From assembly GCA_947846985.1 (NCBI GenBank), contig CANTUZ010000005.1:13335861-13399860 (forward strand): a DNA stretch of 64,000 bases. Reading direction: 5' to 3'. The stretch comes from Fratercula arctica. Lineage: Eukaryota; Chordata; Aves; Charadriiformes; Alcidae. Position numbers and translations under genes: made by a program. The notes under the pieces were generated by a model. That model made no database searches. It was not told where the DNA came from and saw only the letters and a program-made list of their open reading frames with translations. Positions 25,101 to 36,523 of this stretch are shown here, one piece after another (positions within the stretch are counted from its first letter, which is position 1; the number at the start of each line of letters is the position of its first letter).

Positions 25101-28100
25101 ATGGAATTTTTAACCATTGTGGAGGTTCTTGCAAGACAGGTGCAGTGCAGCTTATTTTGAACGCAGCTGGATGGAAGTGATTTAAAAAATGGCCCACAAC
25201 ATAGTTTTGTGGGGTTTTGTTTTTCTTTTTTTTTTTTTTTTGATCTTGCAATGCAAATATTTTAGGGTGTAACCAGATACAAAATCTAAGAAAAATTGTG
25301 CAAAATTCTGAGTGCATGATACACAGGCAGGAAAAATCAGGCTCTAAATCTTTCACTGGCTCAGGACAGCATTTGTATTTGTTGCACTCTGGGACTGTAT
25401 AAATCATGAGGAAAGCTTCTTATTTCAGTGGTGGGGATGATGAAGAAATCCTGTTCATGTTTGGCCTTTTTCAGGCTGGAGGGAGTATCAAAAAATGCAT
25501 AGATGTGAAGCAGGTTAAGAAACTGAAAACAGCCTTGGAGGCTGATTAATGTACAGAATTGTATAATGTGATCAAAGGTTCATATTATTTGAAGTTTTTG
25601 GTGAGGTTGCAACTTGCTCCATTGTTTCAATGATGTTTGCTTCTGATTTCTCAGTGCTTCAGAAAGCCAAACAGGTATTGTGTTACTAGGTGAAGAAAGC
25701 AATCCAAGGTCATGTGACTGGATGGTGTCAAAATCAAGAACAACATTTGATTCTTCTGACTCCCTGTTAGGTCCCTCCACACTGCGCAGGAAGCAGAGCA
25801 GAGGGTTTCAATCCTATGCATATGTGGGGGGAAAAAAAGGCCTTTCAGCTCTTTCTGGCAAACTGAGAATGTTGCTTTATGCTTTCAGTAAGCACAGAGC
25901 TTTCGTGTTTACTGATGGGACTTTCACATGTCAGGAAATTAGAAAACTGGAGTCGTAATCAGCATGTCTGTTCTTGAATGGGGAATTTTCCCCAAAGCAA
26001 GTTGTGATGCATGCTCCAAATGATTTGAATCTTACAGTTCAAACTTTCCATAAGCTGCTTCCAGCATTGTAGGCACTAACCTGTGTTTGCAGTGAGCGTA
26101 CCCACACCCAACTGCAAGGGTAACAGCTGTAAGTTACATGTTTAAATCTCGGCATAACTCTGCATGATTAATTGGGAATGGTCAGTGCCTTTAGAAGTCT
26201 GGTCCTACTGTGGTGTTTAAATTGGAGGTGTTGGCGCCGTGTTCAGTGCTTGTGCTGTTGCAGGTCAGGTTAGGGGTTGGTTAGAAATCCAGACTTTTAT
26301 CAGAGCTTTTGCTAGCACTTCTTTGCTGGCTGCAAGGTCTTTTGCAAACTTTCTGGTGTGTGGTCTTTGTGCACTGAATGGCTAACACTCAGCCTGTGTT
26401 GTGGGATTTCACCATTTTCATAGTATGAACAGCAAGCAGCAGCAGTTCCAGAGAATTGTCCATCCCCTTAAAGCAACATACATAGCAATGGGGATCATCA
26501 TGTGACTACATGGACCTTATCCAGTGTTTTAAAGGAAAAATATCTATAACAGCGTCCTGGCCTATATAAGCTGTATAGTTTTCCCAGACTTGGAAGAAAA
26601 GCACTGGTACTTTCCCAAGTTCCACCCTTTTCAGTTTGATGTAAAAAAAGTCAATTCTTGCTTTTCTTTTGTCTTTAAAATGGGAAATACTTTAATTAAA
26701 AGAAGAAATTATGCTTTTTCATGGCAAGAGGCAAAATCTTATCTTTGAGCCATCTGTTTTGATGAGAGTAAAGTGAATGTGTACTTTCATTTTTTTTTTT
26801 CTTAAATAATAGCCTCTACTGTTAGTGCTGAAGAGGAGACAGGTAGGTGTGTGATTCCCCAGCAGCCTAAAAGGGGGTGTTGGGAGAGCCCTTCCTTGGA
26901 TGTGGGGATGTTTTTAGAGGCTTCCCCCAGCTCTGTTTGGAAGAGTGCAAAGAATCAGAGGAAGAGGAATGACCTTGCTTTTAAGGCACTCATCTGGAGC
27001 TTGGGTGCTGGGATCTGAATTCCCAGCACTGGGACTGGCTTCCTCTGTGGTCTGCAGTATGTTGCTCAGGGGATGTCTGTGCTGCACAATGGAGCTCAGC
27101 ACAGAGCGCCCTGGAGCTGACTCCAGGAGGTCTGCATGGTCCTACAACACAGTGGGGCACTGTGTGGAGGCACAACCTCCTTCCCGAAAAAATACGGCTG
27201 TGCTTATTCATGCACTGCTGTGTGCTGTTGGGGCTTTGCTGCTTCCAGTTCTGGAGTTATGGTGATTGTGGCTCATTTGGGCATCTCTGTACCACGCTCC
27301 ACTGCTAAACCCAGGAAGCACTGAGTTACTGAGAAACTAACAGAGTTCCCAAGCTGTTTTTGAACTGTCTGCATGGTCTGGTTTTGGATTTCTTCTGTTT
27401 TGCACAAGCTCATCCTAGTCACTCCACTGTCACTGACTTTCATTTCCCCTGTGGCACTGGAAATGAGCTAGAAAGAAAGCTTGATTTTGGCTGTTTCCCA
27501 TGCCCAAATTGTTTTCCAGGAAGAAGAAGAAAGTTCTGGTACCCCTTGGAGTTCAGCTGACTTTGACTGCCTTCCAGGTCCTAACTATGATTTCAGGGGA
27601 GGCAGCAGAGTCTGATGATCAGAACCTGGTCGGTCACACACTGTTTCTGAGGGGCCACTGTGCAGCCTCTTGCACGAAGTCACTTAACTCCTTTGTTCCA
27701 AGCAGCCATGCAGGAGTGACATTTTCCTGGCTTTGTAAAGCATGCTCAGGGCTACGAATGAAAGAATGAAAGGAGCTGTGCGTATGCAAATCAATATTGT
27801 GTTTATCTGCTCCATCCAAAATAGAGAAGAAAACAGGTTTATTGTCTGTGGCTTGAAAAATCTGCCTGCTGTGATGACTATGGCAATATGAAAGACAAAC
27901 TGATATGCCTAAGAAAACCATGCTGTCACTGGCTTTGATTTCGATGAGATATGGTGATGGGAGTAGTGCTGGGCTAGTGCTCACAGTACCCTTCCTCCCC
28001 AGAGATCCTAAGTGGGGCTCACAGGCATCCCCCAGCATGTTACCAGCAGTTCACCGGGTCTCCAGGTCAACTTGGAGGTTCAAGTCATGACTAAAATAAA

Positions 28101-28296
28101 GGAAGCCAACTGCAGAAATTAGCACACAGATAAGTTATTGCTTTTTGTCCAAAGGAACATCAGGCTGACACTTTCTTCTTAGAGTCTCTTGGCTAATAGG
28201 CTTTGGAAGATAAGATCTATCCAGTCAGAGTGGTTGCATAAACTTCCTGTGAACTTTCATAGTTGGCAATCAAAAGGAATCACAAAACATGTTGTC

Positions 28297-28325
28297 ATTA
28301 TTTATCTATTTATTTACTTATTTAG
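28297..28325. repeat. Imperfect TTTA tetranucleotide tract
   Basis: Roughly seven units of TTTA/TATT/TTAC type. A short, impure microsatellite. Confidence 0.75.
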
Positions 28326-30275
28326 AAGTTCAAAGAGTGCACAGTGATATTGGTTGTGATTTTTCTCCTGTAAACAAGGTGATATCTTACTGGGTGCTCA
28401 GCCTTAGGCCCTCTTATTTTCCATTTGGAGTTTAAAGTAAGAGCTCTTTTGCAGCGGGGGAAAAATGCAAAAAATCAAACGACCAGCCGTATTCTGGTTC
28501 AGAAACCAGCACTGCATTACTGAATGTACCTGTCGTCATGCCCATTGCTTTGCTAAGAGGTCCTCTTCCCTTTATTACCTCCATAGAGCCAATATAACAG
28601 TAGAGATGGTTCTTGACAGCATCATCTTTGTCTGACTACCTGAATGCAAGTACAGGAAGGGCTACCTTGACAACAATTTGAAAAGTGCCACTTCAGGTGG
28701 GGATTTAGCTTAAAGGTTCTGTATTCCCATAATACATGTGCTGTGAGAAGGATCTTGCCCCTCTGTTCCCATTAAGTCAAAGATTTGCAGCACTTGCTCA
28801 GATGCATACAAGACTTAGTCCTCGCAGAGTTATATTCTTGTGTGTCCTGTTTGCATTGCAGTTCCAGGTGTGAGGGGATCTGTTTTTTAAATTGCCTTCT
28901 AGTCCCATGTGTAGCATCTTGTGTCGCAGGATGTATACTGTGAACAAGGGCAACAGAAACTTGTCCTTTGTCTCTTACTTAAAAGAAACAGTAGTGAACT
29001 AAGACAAACTGAGATATCTCGCATTCATGAAGGGTCAAATCAGAATTCCTGTGGAATTTCAAGCAACTCATTGACATATCTCCTGATATGGCTAATTCCC
29101 AGAGGAAGCCTGCTTGTCTCATTTGCCCGTCTTTTTGGGATGTAAATCCACGCTTGATGGGGATATATGCAGTAAAAAAAAAAAAGTATAGGAAGACACT
29201 AACACCTATAAATGGCAACATTTTCTTGTTTTGTCCAGACAGGACAAATACTCTCCCCTTGGGGTGGTCTTCCTCCCTCCATCAGTTGTGGACCTATAGC
29301 TTCCTGTCTTTCCTTTTCAGGCATGCCTGGGATACAACACAGCCATGCACAGGAAGGGTGTTGACTGGAGTGCAGATGGGTTGCAGACAGGGCTGGCTCT
29401 GGAGAGTTAAGGAGCAGAAGGACTTTTTTACATGAGGTTCCCACCTTTTGGTTACCCCTCTAGCTTGGCTTGTGCCTTGGCCTGGTGCCATCTGACACAG
29501 TTTGCAGCACTGGGATGTTGAGGGCTGGCTGAATTGGCTGCCTGGGCCCAGAGCCAGTTTGTATGGCTTATTTGGCTTTGCACTGCTTTCCTAGCAGAGT
29601 AAGCTGTAATATATGTCTTCTGTCATGAATCAGACCATAGGTATGGATAATTCTCAAACCAGGCATTTACATGAGTTAATTCCACACTGTTCTGGTTTAA
29701 AGTTGTTCTATTAAGGAATTATTCAGCTTATTGCTCAGCAGATTTTCGACCTCATTAGTGGGTTTAGCATGGGGAACGTGTCCCAGTTACATCAGCAAAC
29801 AACATCTTAAAGCTTTAATTGCCAAATAAAAACTCTTTCCATCTCTCCCTTCTGAAACACACAACATTACTAAAGCATCACTTTGGTAAAATATTATAGC
29901 ACGTTTGGCATAATTTAAAGTTCTTTTGAAGTCAATGTTTTAAGTGCTTTGCTGAATTGGGGCCTAAAAAAATAATAGCCACAAAATTAAGGCACTTTAT
30001 TTCTGAATGAGTGTTTGCACAGGAGTTGAATGTGTGTCAACTTCTTGTCATGACCCCCCAGGTACAGATATCCCCTTAGCTTCACTGAGTCATTTAGCAA
30101 CTTTTGTCTAAAGTTTTTCTCTTGCACACAGTTGAGATGTCGGGGTCAGACCCAAGTATGGCAGGCTTTCATTTGCAGAATAAGATCAAACTGAAAGGGG
30201 ATATAGGACTATAAAGGGATTGGCAGCATCTCAAAGAGTGCACAGCTATGATTAGTAATTTCCTATATACATATA

Positions 30276-30299
30276 GTGTGTATATATATATATACACAC
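30276..30299. repeat. GTGTG-(TA)7-CACAC palindromic microsatellite
   Basis: GTGTG, then seven TA units, then CACAC form a perfect 24-nt self-complementary sequence inside a longer TA/CA microsatellite (about 30262-30303). It could extrude as a cruciform or be unstable in length. Confidence 0.85.
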
Positions 30300-31244
30300 A
30301 CACTTTTCTTTTTCTGGGTTAGTGAAATTGGTACAGTGCTTCAAACATGATCCTTGTTGGGCTATTAAAGAGATCATGGAAACTTTTAATTCTCCTGCTA
30401 GAAGAGAGAGTTGTGGAAATACTACATGGGTAAGATCTGATGCTGAAATGGGGGAAGAAAGCAAGGTCATTGCTGAGTGATCTTAGACCTATACCTGTGT
30501 CCCATTGCAACCAGGGAACCTGTATGTTGGGCCAACTCCTTTGCTATTGTTTGCGGGGCTATGTTATACTTATGTACTGCTTACTATAGTACCACAATCC
30601 CAGCAAAACATGATGCAGTGTGGTAAAATTGAAGTTCATATGTCACTGAAGTCAGTGGAAGTTTTATTCGCTTTAGTGTAGAATGATGCTTTTGGGGTCA
30701 GAGGTGTCATCTTGTGCTACTTGTTTTATTGCTGTGCTCTTATGCTGTTGTGTTGGAGTGTTAACAATAAAGGCGAGTGCTCTGGACTGTTAATTCAAAG
30801 AATTCAGTGGTGTCATGCTGCTTCAAGGGGTATGGTGGCTGCTGCCCTGGATGTCATCATCTCATCCCACCTGGTAGTCACAGAATGCCCTATGCAAAGT
30901 GCTGAGTGTTAGGCCTCTAAATAAAGCACCAGGAGCAGTGTTTGTAGTGCACACATGCTTTATATTGTGAGCTGGTTGGGGACTTTTCCCTTATTTCCAT
31001 ACCTCTGCAAGACACTGCCTGGTGATGAGGAAGTGCTGCTTCCTAGCTCTCTGCCTTTCCCAGTGAGGTCAGCAGGAGCTGCAGGCACTTGCCTTTCCAT
31101 GGTATTGGGTTAAAAATGTGCTGTGAAAGGGTACTCAAGCTTCACTTTTTGCTGTTGAGTCTTAAATTTATCTAAGTCCAAACAGATACATATCTGTTGA
31201 GGTCATTGGAAAGATGGTCAGTAACTGTGGTGTAGAGATGACAT

Positions 31245-31260
31245 GAGAGAGAGAGAGAGA
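31245..31260. repeat. (GA)8 dinucleotide repeat
   Basis: Eight uninterrupted GA units. A short microsatellite with no other context. Confidence 0.9.
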
Positions 31261-32763
31261 AATAAGGTGACCATCTTCTATGGGAAAGGGGCAGAAGCCC
31301 TTTTGAAGGTCAGAAAGTTATTTGAGGAGGGGGAAAAATCATAAATCATTTTACGAGAGTATTTTTATGTGGAACTTCATTTTATTTTAAAAATGCAAAG
31401 GAAAATGTTACTGAAGTTTGTGCAGTGATTAATCTCCGTTTACACCTACCAGAGATTTGTGCTGTTGGTGTGAGCAGCTTAGTCTGTAGCTCATCTCTGG
31501 TTTTGTCTTTTTAAATCACAAAGTTGATGATGTGTTTTCACCTACTGAAAGTGACAAAATTTCATGAGCCATTTAGGAGCAAATCTGATTTTTGTTTCCT
31601 TTCCTGTTGCTGATAATGGCTGCTTGATTTGGAAAACATTCAGTAAAGCATCTCAGACCATGCAGCTTGTGGAGAGGGCGGCTCATATTTCCCTTTCCAG
31701 TCTGAAGGGCAGAGACGCCAGGTGTGCCCCGGTGAGGACTCTCTCACTGCACACTCATCCTTTTCAGTGCGTGTCTGCTCCTGCGTGCGTCACGTGGCTT
31801 CTGCATCTTGCGCTTGTGACCACAGAGCATAGGAAGGAGTGTGTTCAACCAGTCAGAAATGGGAAGTGTATTGGAAATAAGAAACTAAACATCAGCAATG
31901 TGTGAGTAATGGATTATCTGTCTCCTGCAGGGGATGAGGGTACGTATTCTAATGCTTTTTGATCACAATGTAGCCATGACACTGTAATTAACCAAATATC
32001 AGCTGTTCATCATGTCCTCTGTTTATGATACTAAACTCTGTCCTGATCCTAAATTTTGTTCTGATGTGTTTATATGCTCACAGAAAAGCCCAATGAAAAG
32101 GAAGTAAAAGGTGGGAATGGCTCTTGTTTCACTGGGGCCAATCTGAGCAAAATATTTCACTTTTTGGCAAGTTGTTGATTGGGAGTGTATTCATGAAGCT
32201 TAGAATAGAAATGTGCTTCTGTGATAGTCACCTGCCCAGGACAAAAGCTTGGGCCATAGTGTTACTACTGTGCTTTTTTGTATGTGCATGTTTGTGCATA
32301 CATAATATATTTTAATGGCTTCAATTGTTTTGCTTGGAGCTTTAAACTGTAACTGAGTGTATATGTAATGCAATGAGCTTTTTCAATTGTTTATAAATAC
32401 TAGCTTGCATGCTTCCCTGAGATCCTTGCCGTATGTGCAGATGTGGTCACCTAACGAAGTGCTACAGAGCCTTGTGATAAACTCTGGGGTGGGACATGAT
32501 GCAGATGCTTGGTACATACTCGCATGCTACCAGTAATGGGGTCCATAGAAAATCTGAGACTGATCAACTATTTTGCCTGTCCATTGATCGATTCCTAGGT
32601 TGTTTTTTGTTTTATTACTTCCATGTCTTTGAGCACTCCCTTTGCAGTGATGTAGGGTAAAACATTCCTTTCTTGGGAGGAGCTACCAGTCTCCCTCTTT
32701 CCCCAGTTACACTGCTGAAACTGTGCCTGCTTACAGCATGTAATGAGTATAACTCAGTCATAC

Positions 32764-33178
32764 ACCAAAGGGAACTTTTCAAGACAAAAACATGTCATAA
32801 TTTTTTATGTAAGGAGGTGATTCGTGACAGTCAACATGGCTTCACTAAAGGCAAATTGTGTCTGACAAATTTGGTGGCCTTCTATGACAGGGTTACAGTG
32901 TTGGCAGATACGGGAAGAACAACTGACATCATCTACCTGGACTTGTGCAAAATATTTGACACTGTCCTGAACAACATCCTTGTCTCTAAATTGGAGATAC
33001 ACGGATTTGATGAATGGACCACTCAGTGGATAAGGAATTGGCTGGATGGTTGCACTGAAAGAGTTATGATTGACAGCTTATGTCCAAGTGGAGACCAGTG
33101 ATGAGTGATATTCCTCAGGGGTTGGTACTGGGACTGGTGCTGTTTAATGTCTTTGTCATCAACATGGACAGTGGTATT
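32764..33178 (+). pseudogene. Older CR1 LINE, upstream piece: reverse-transcriptase fragment
   Basis: The frame beginning near 32805 reads '[20 protein letters not shown]' and continues through '[15 protein letters not shown]' to 'WIRNWLDG'. These are the fingers and palm segments of the CR1 ORF2 reverse transcriptase, including the Y-L-D segment of RT motif A. A frameshift near 33075 moves the frame, after which '[18 protein letters not shown]' gives the P-Q-G motif block. The element is truncated at its 5' end: nothing convincing precedes about 32764, and both the endonuclease domain and ORF1 are absent. Sequence similarity stops abruptly after GGTATT at 33178, where a second CR1 begins. 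The reading 'NMDSGI' continues exactly at 34249, so this piece and 34252-35119 are one element split by insertion. Confidence 0.93.
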
Positions 33179-34251
33179 ATGATCTGCTGGATTAAGCACT
33201 GGCTGGATGGACGGTCCCAAAGAGTGGTGGTCAATGGAGTTAAATCCAGCTGGCGGCCGGTCACAAGTGGTGTTCCTCAGGGCTCAGTGTTGGGACCATT
33301 TCTGTTTAACATCTTTATTGATGATCTTGATAAGAACATAGAGTGTATCATCAGTAAGTTTGCAGATGACACCAAGTTAAGTGGGAGTGTTGATCTGCAT
33401 GAGGATAGGGAGGTTCTACAGAGAGACTTGGATAGATTGGATTGATGCGGCAACGCTAACAGTATGAGCTTCAACAAGGCCAAGCGCCAGGTCCTGCACT
33501 TGGGCTACAACAACCCCATGCATCACTACAGGCTTGGGGAAGTGTGGCTGGAAAGCTGCCTGGCAGAAAAGGACCTGGGGGTTCTAATTGACAAGCAGCT
33601 GAATATGAGCCAGCAGTGTGCCCAGGTGGCCAAGAAAGCCAATGGCATCCTGGCTTGTATTAGAAATAGAGTGACCAGCAGAAGTAGGGAGGTGATTGTC
33701 CCCCTGTACTCAACACTGGTGAGACCACACCTTGATTATCGTGTTCGGTTTTGGGCACTTCAATACGAGAGAGATACCGAGGTGCTGGAGCGAGTGCAGG
33801 GGGAGGGCAATGAAGCTGGTGAAGGACCTGGAGAATAAATCTTATGATGAGCGATTGAAGGAGCTGGGACTGTTTAGTTTGAGGAAGAGGAGGCTGAGGG
33901 GAGACCTCATCACTCTCTACAACTACTTGAAAGGACATTGTAGAGAGGTTGGTGCTGGTCTCTTCTCACAGGTAATTAGTGATAGAACAAGAGGGAATGG
34001 CTTTAAGCTGCAACAGGGTAGGTTTAGGCTGGACATTAGGAAAGAATTCTTCACAGAAAGAGTGGTCAGACACTGGAATAGGCTGCCCAGGGAGGTGGTG
34101 GAGTCACCATCCCTGAATGTGTTTAAGAGTCGTTTAGATGTGGTGTTAGGGGATATGGTGTAGGGGAGAACTTTGTAGAGTGGGGTTGATGATTGGACTT
34201 GATGATCCCAAGGGTCTTTTCCAACCTAAATGATTCTATGATTCTATGATT
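33179..34251 (+). mobile_element. Younger CR1 LINE inserted inside the older CR1
   Basis: A 5'-truncated CR1 about 1.07 kb long, in the same orientation as its host. It starts in the RT domain ('[17 protein letters not shown]') and carries '[20 protein letters not shown]' and the RT catalytic block F-A-D-D at 33359-33370. It runs through the thumb and C-terminal region to '[20 protein letters not shown]', with a stop at about 34161. The 3' end is complete: a short untranslated region, 'GGTCTTTTCCAACCTAAATG', then ATTCTATG-type repeats at 34232-34251. The coding part has only one in-frame stop (TGA at 33443-33445) and one frameshift near 33800, so it is less decayed than its host. It lacks the endonuclease domain and ORF1 and cannot move by itself. 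Its terminal segment differs from the host's, so the two belong to different avian CR1 subfamilies. Confidence 0.95.
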
Positions 34252-35119
34252 GAGTGCACTCTCAGCCAGTTTGCCGATGACACCAAGCTGCGTGGCACGG
34301 TCGACAGGATGGAGGGGAGGGATGCCATCCAGAGATCCAGAGGGACCTTGACAGGCTTGAGAGGTGGGCCTGTGCAAATCTCAGGAAATTCAACAAGGCC
34401 AAGTGCAAGGTGCTGCACAAATACAGGCTGGGTGGAGAATGGATTGAGAACGTCCCTGAGGAAGAAGGACTTAGGGGTGTTGGATGATCAGAAGCTCAAG
34501 ATGAGCAGGCAATGTGCACTTGCAGCCCAGAAAGCCAACAGTATGCTGAGCTGCATCAAAAGAAGCATGGCCAGCAGGTCAAGGGAGGTGATTCTGCCCC
34601 TCTACTCCGCTCTTGTGAGACCCTACCCGGAGAACTGCGTCCAGCTCTGAGGCCTGTTGGAATGAGTCCAGAAGAGGGCCACAAAGATGATGAGAGGGCT
34701 GGAGCACTTGTCCTTTGAAGACAGGCTGAGAGAGCTGGGGTTTTTCAGCCTGGAGAAGAGAAGGCTCCAGGGAGGCCTTATAACAGCCTTCCAGTGCTTA
34801 AAGGAGACCTACAGGAAAGATGGGGAGGGACTCTTGATCAGGGAGTGTAGTGATAGGACGAGGGGTAACGTTTTTAAACTGAAAGAGGGTAGATTTAGAT
34901 GAGGTATCAGGAAGAAATTCTTTACTGTGAGGGTGGTGAGGCAGTGGCACAGGTTGCCCAGAGAAGTTGTGGATGCCCCATCCCTGGAAGTGTTCAAGGC
35001 CGGGCTGGATGGGGCTTTGAGCAACCTGGTCTAGTGGGAGGTGTCCCTGCCGATGGCAGGGGATTGGAGCTAGATGAGCTTTAAGGTCCCTTGCAACCCA
35101 AACCATTCTATGATACTAT
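34252..35119 (+). pseudogene. Older CR1 LINE, downstream piece with 3' terminus
   Basis: This continues the element begun at 32764. '[16 protein letters not shown]' (F-A-D-D at 34270-34281) is what must follow 'NMDSG' in a CR1 reverse transcriptase. Downstream are 'MSRQCALAAQKANSMLSCIK', 'SREVILPLYSALVRP', 'GLEHLSFEDRLRELGFFSLE' and 'GIRKKFFTVRVVRQWHRLPR'. The frame is broken by an 8-bp tandem duplication (ATCCAGAG twice, 34327-34342), a deletion near 34420, and stops at about 34648 and 34900. The end at about 35085-35119 has the 'AAGGTCCCTTGCAACCCAAA' segment followed by a short, decayed octamer tail (CCATTCTATGATACTATT). Heavier damage than in the inserted copy agrees with greater age. Confidence 0.95.
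34327..34342 (+). repeat. 8-bp exact tandem duplication within the older CR1
   Basis: ATCCAGAG occurs twice back to back. Removing one copy restores alignment of the following residues with the usual CR1 reading, so this duplication explains one of the element's frameshifts. Confidence 0.85.
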
Positions 35120-36434
35120 TTGTCTCCTATGGTTCTGCTGAGCTTCCCTGCTGCATTCTTAAGGGAATTTAGTGTGAACTTGCAAGATTAGCATACAGTG
35201 CTTTCATGTCTAGAAAAACTATTTCATGTGATGTCATTTCAGCATCTTTTGGATTCTTGACAGCTGGAGTAGCTGTCGTCTTATATTCATCTACGTGTGA
35301 ACAGACTGCATGCCGTTTTTGGTAATGGTGTAAAATATGTCTCATGTATATGCCTTTGAGTAGTGTTTTTGATAGAAAGAGAGGTGATTTAAGTGTACTA
35401 TCCACTGGGAGCTCTGTCATTCACTAAATGTAGTGTTTTCAGAAGTACAGTCAATAATATGTTCCAGTGTAGTTTATATCTTATAATAGTTATATGGAGA
35501 GACAGGTGTTCCCATAAGACATCTCAGCTATCTCACGTTTAGGTTTTTTTAATCTCACCTTTGCTATCATATTACAAATGCAACCAGAAGAATAACGCCT
35601 TGGAACTATTTTAGATTTCCTCATTTATAAACATAGCTGTGTTGACTATGTAATGAATGTACATGTTTTCTTGTGTTCAGCTCCCTAAATAATATTTGAA
35701 GGGTTACATATGCTAATTTTATTTTAAGTTTTTAATGCAGGAGTGGAATATCATGACAGCATCATGAAGTGGTTGATAAAGAAATTGATTTCCTACTTAA
35801 TGTGGCATAGTCAGCTTTGCAATTTTACGCCCACTAGAGGGACTGTTGCTCATTCAACTCATTGCAGAAAGCAGTCTCATGCAGTCCCTTTAGTATCTTT
35901 TATGAAGTTTTAAAACTTTGAATGACTGACTCTAGTTAAATCCTCTGAAAAGTAAGTCTCCAAGCTATTTCTCAATGCGTAAAAACCTTGAGCGCACTGC
36001 TGTTCTGAGTCCAAATACTTTTTACTGAATTTCCTTACTAAATGTTCTTTTTCTTTCTTTTTTTAAAAGTATTTTTTCTTCTCTTGATTTATCAGTCCAG
36101 GCTTTCCTATATGACGTTGCTGGGGATTAATTTAGAATTTTTTTGTCAAGGAAAAAATGTTGTGTGTATTCATGTTTGGAATAAGTTTTGTTTTGCAACC
36201 ATGGTGCCAGTGTATATGGTAAATTAATCAGTTTTCGTATTCGTGAACGTCATTGAAATGGGTTTGTCCTTTGACTGGGAGATAGTGAGTTTTGGGTAAG
36301 AGGCATGTAAACCTAGAGTCACTATGAGAAAAATTCCAAATGTATCTGTTTTGTCTTGTTTGGCTGGGGGATTTTTTTCTGTTTGTTTGTTAGTTGCATG
36401 TTCCTGACCTGCACATTTTTCTTCTTAATTACAG
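35120..36434. other. Unique AT-rich non-coding DNA
   Basis: From the end of the older CR1 the sequence is AT-rich and unique. It includes T-rich stretches near 36050-36080 and 36370-36390. I see no repeat family, RNA gene or coding exon. Confidence 0.6.
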
Positions 36435-36523
36435 AAACATGAAAGAATACAGGAAGTCCTGAATGACCACAATGAATACCTGTGCTAATTAAGTCACTGG
36501 CTTGGTACTGGGAGAACAGCAAG
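36435..36523 (+). other. Candidate cassette or non-coding exon (89 nt)
   Basis: The segment is bounded by a good acceptor, a pyrimidine-rich 'ATTTTTCTTCTTAATTACAG' ending at 36434, and by a strong donor, 'CAAG|GTAAGC' with GT at 36524-36525. One frame is open for 17 codons from the acceptor ('KHERIQEVLNDHNEYLC') and then stops. This could be a stop-carrying alternative exon, a terminal coding segment, or an exon of a long non-coding RNA. Its length is not a multiple of three. Strong splice-site matches arise by chance in 64 kb, so this is only a candidate. Confidence 0.3.

Larger units (their letters stand above)
20516..32763. other. Unique non-coding DNA with simple repeats, no gene seen
   Basis: Contents I can name are a GT/T-rich tract at 21025-21124; a C-rich then T-rich stretch at 22071-22132; an 18-bp perfect palindrome at 22692-22709; T16 at 25226-25241; a TTTA-type tetranucleotide tract at 28297-28325; A12 at 29174-29185; a TA/CA palindrome at 30276-30299; (GA)8 at 31245-31260; and a small CpG cluster at 31676-31825. 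Open frames up to about 150 codons overlap on opposite strands and show no domain I recognise. Confidence 0.65.

Noticed and set aside
24955..25407. 150-codon minus-strand frame
   Set aside because: It crosses a T16 homopolymer, giving a Lys run, overlaps a plus-strand frame and has no domain.
25438..25525. GATGATGA ... CTGA arrangement, as a possible C/D-box snoRNA
   Set aside because: No terminal stem pairs around the boxes, and both motifs are common by chance.
27634..28038. 134-codon minus-strand frame
   Set aside because: Low-information composition, no domain, and overlapping frames on the plus strand.
33660..33938. Minus-strand frames across the CR1 block
   Set aside because: These are antisense shadows of the CR1 reverse-transcriptase frame.
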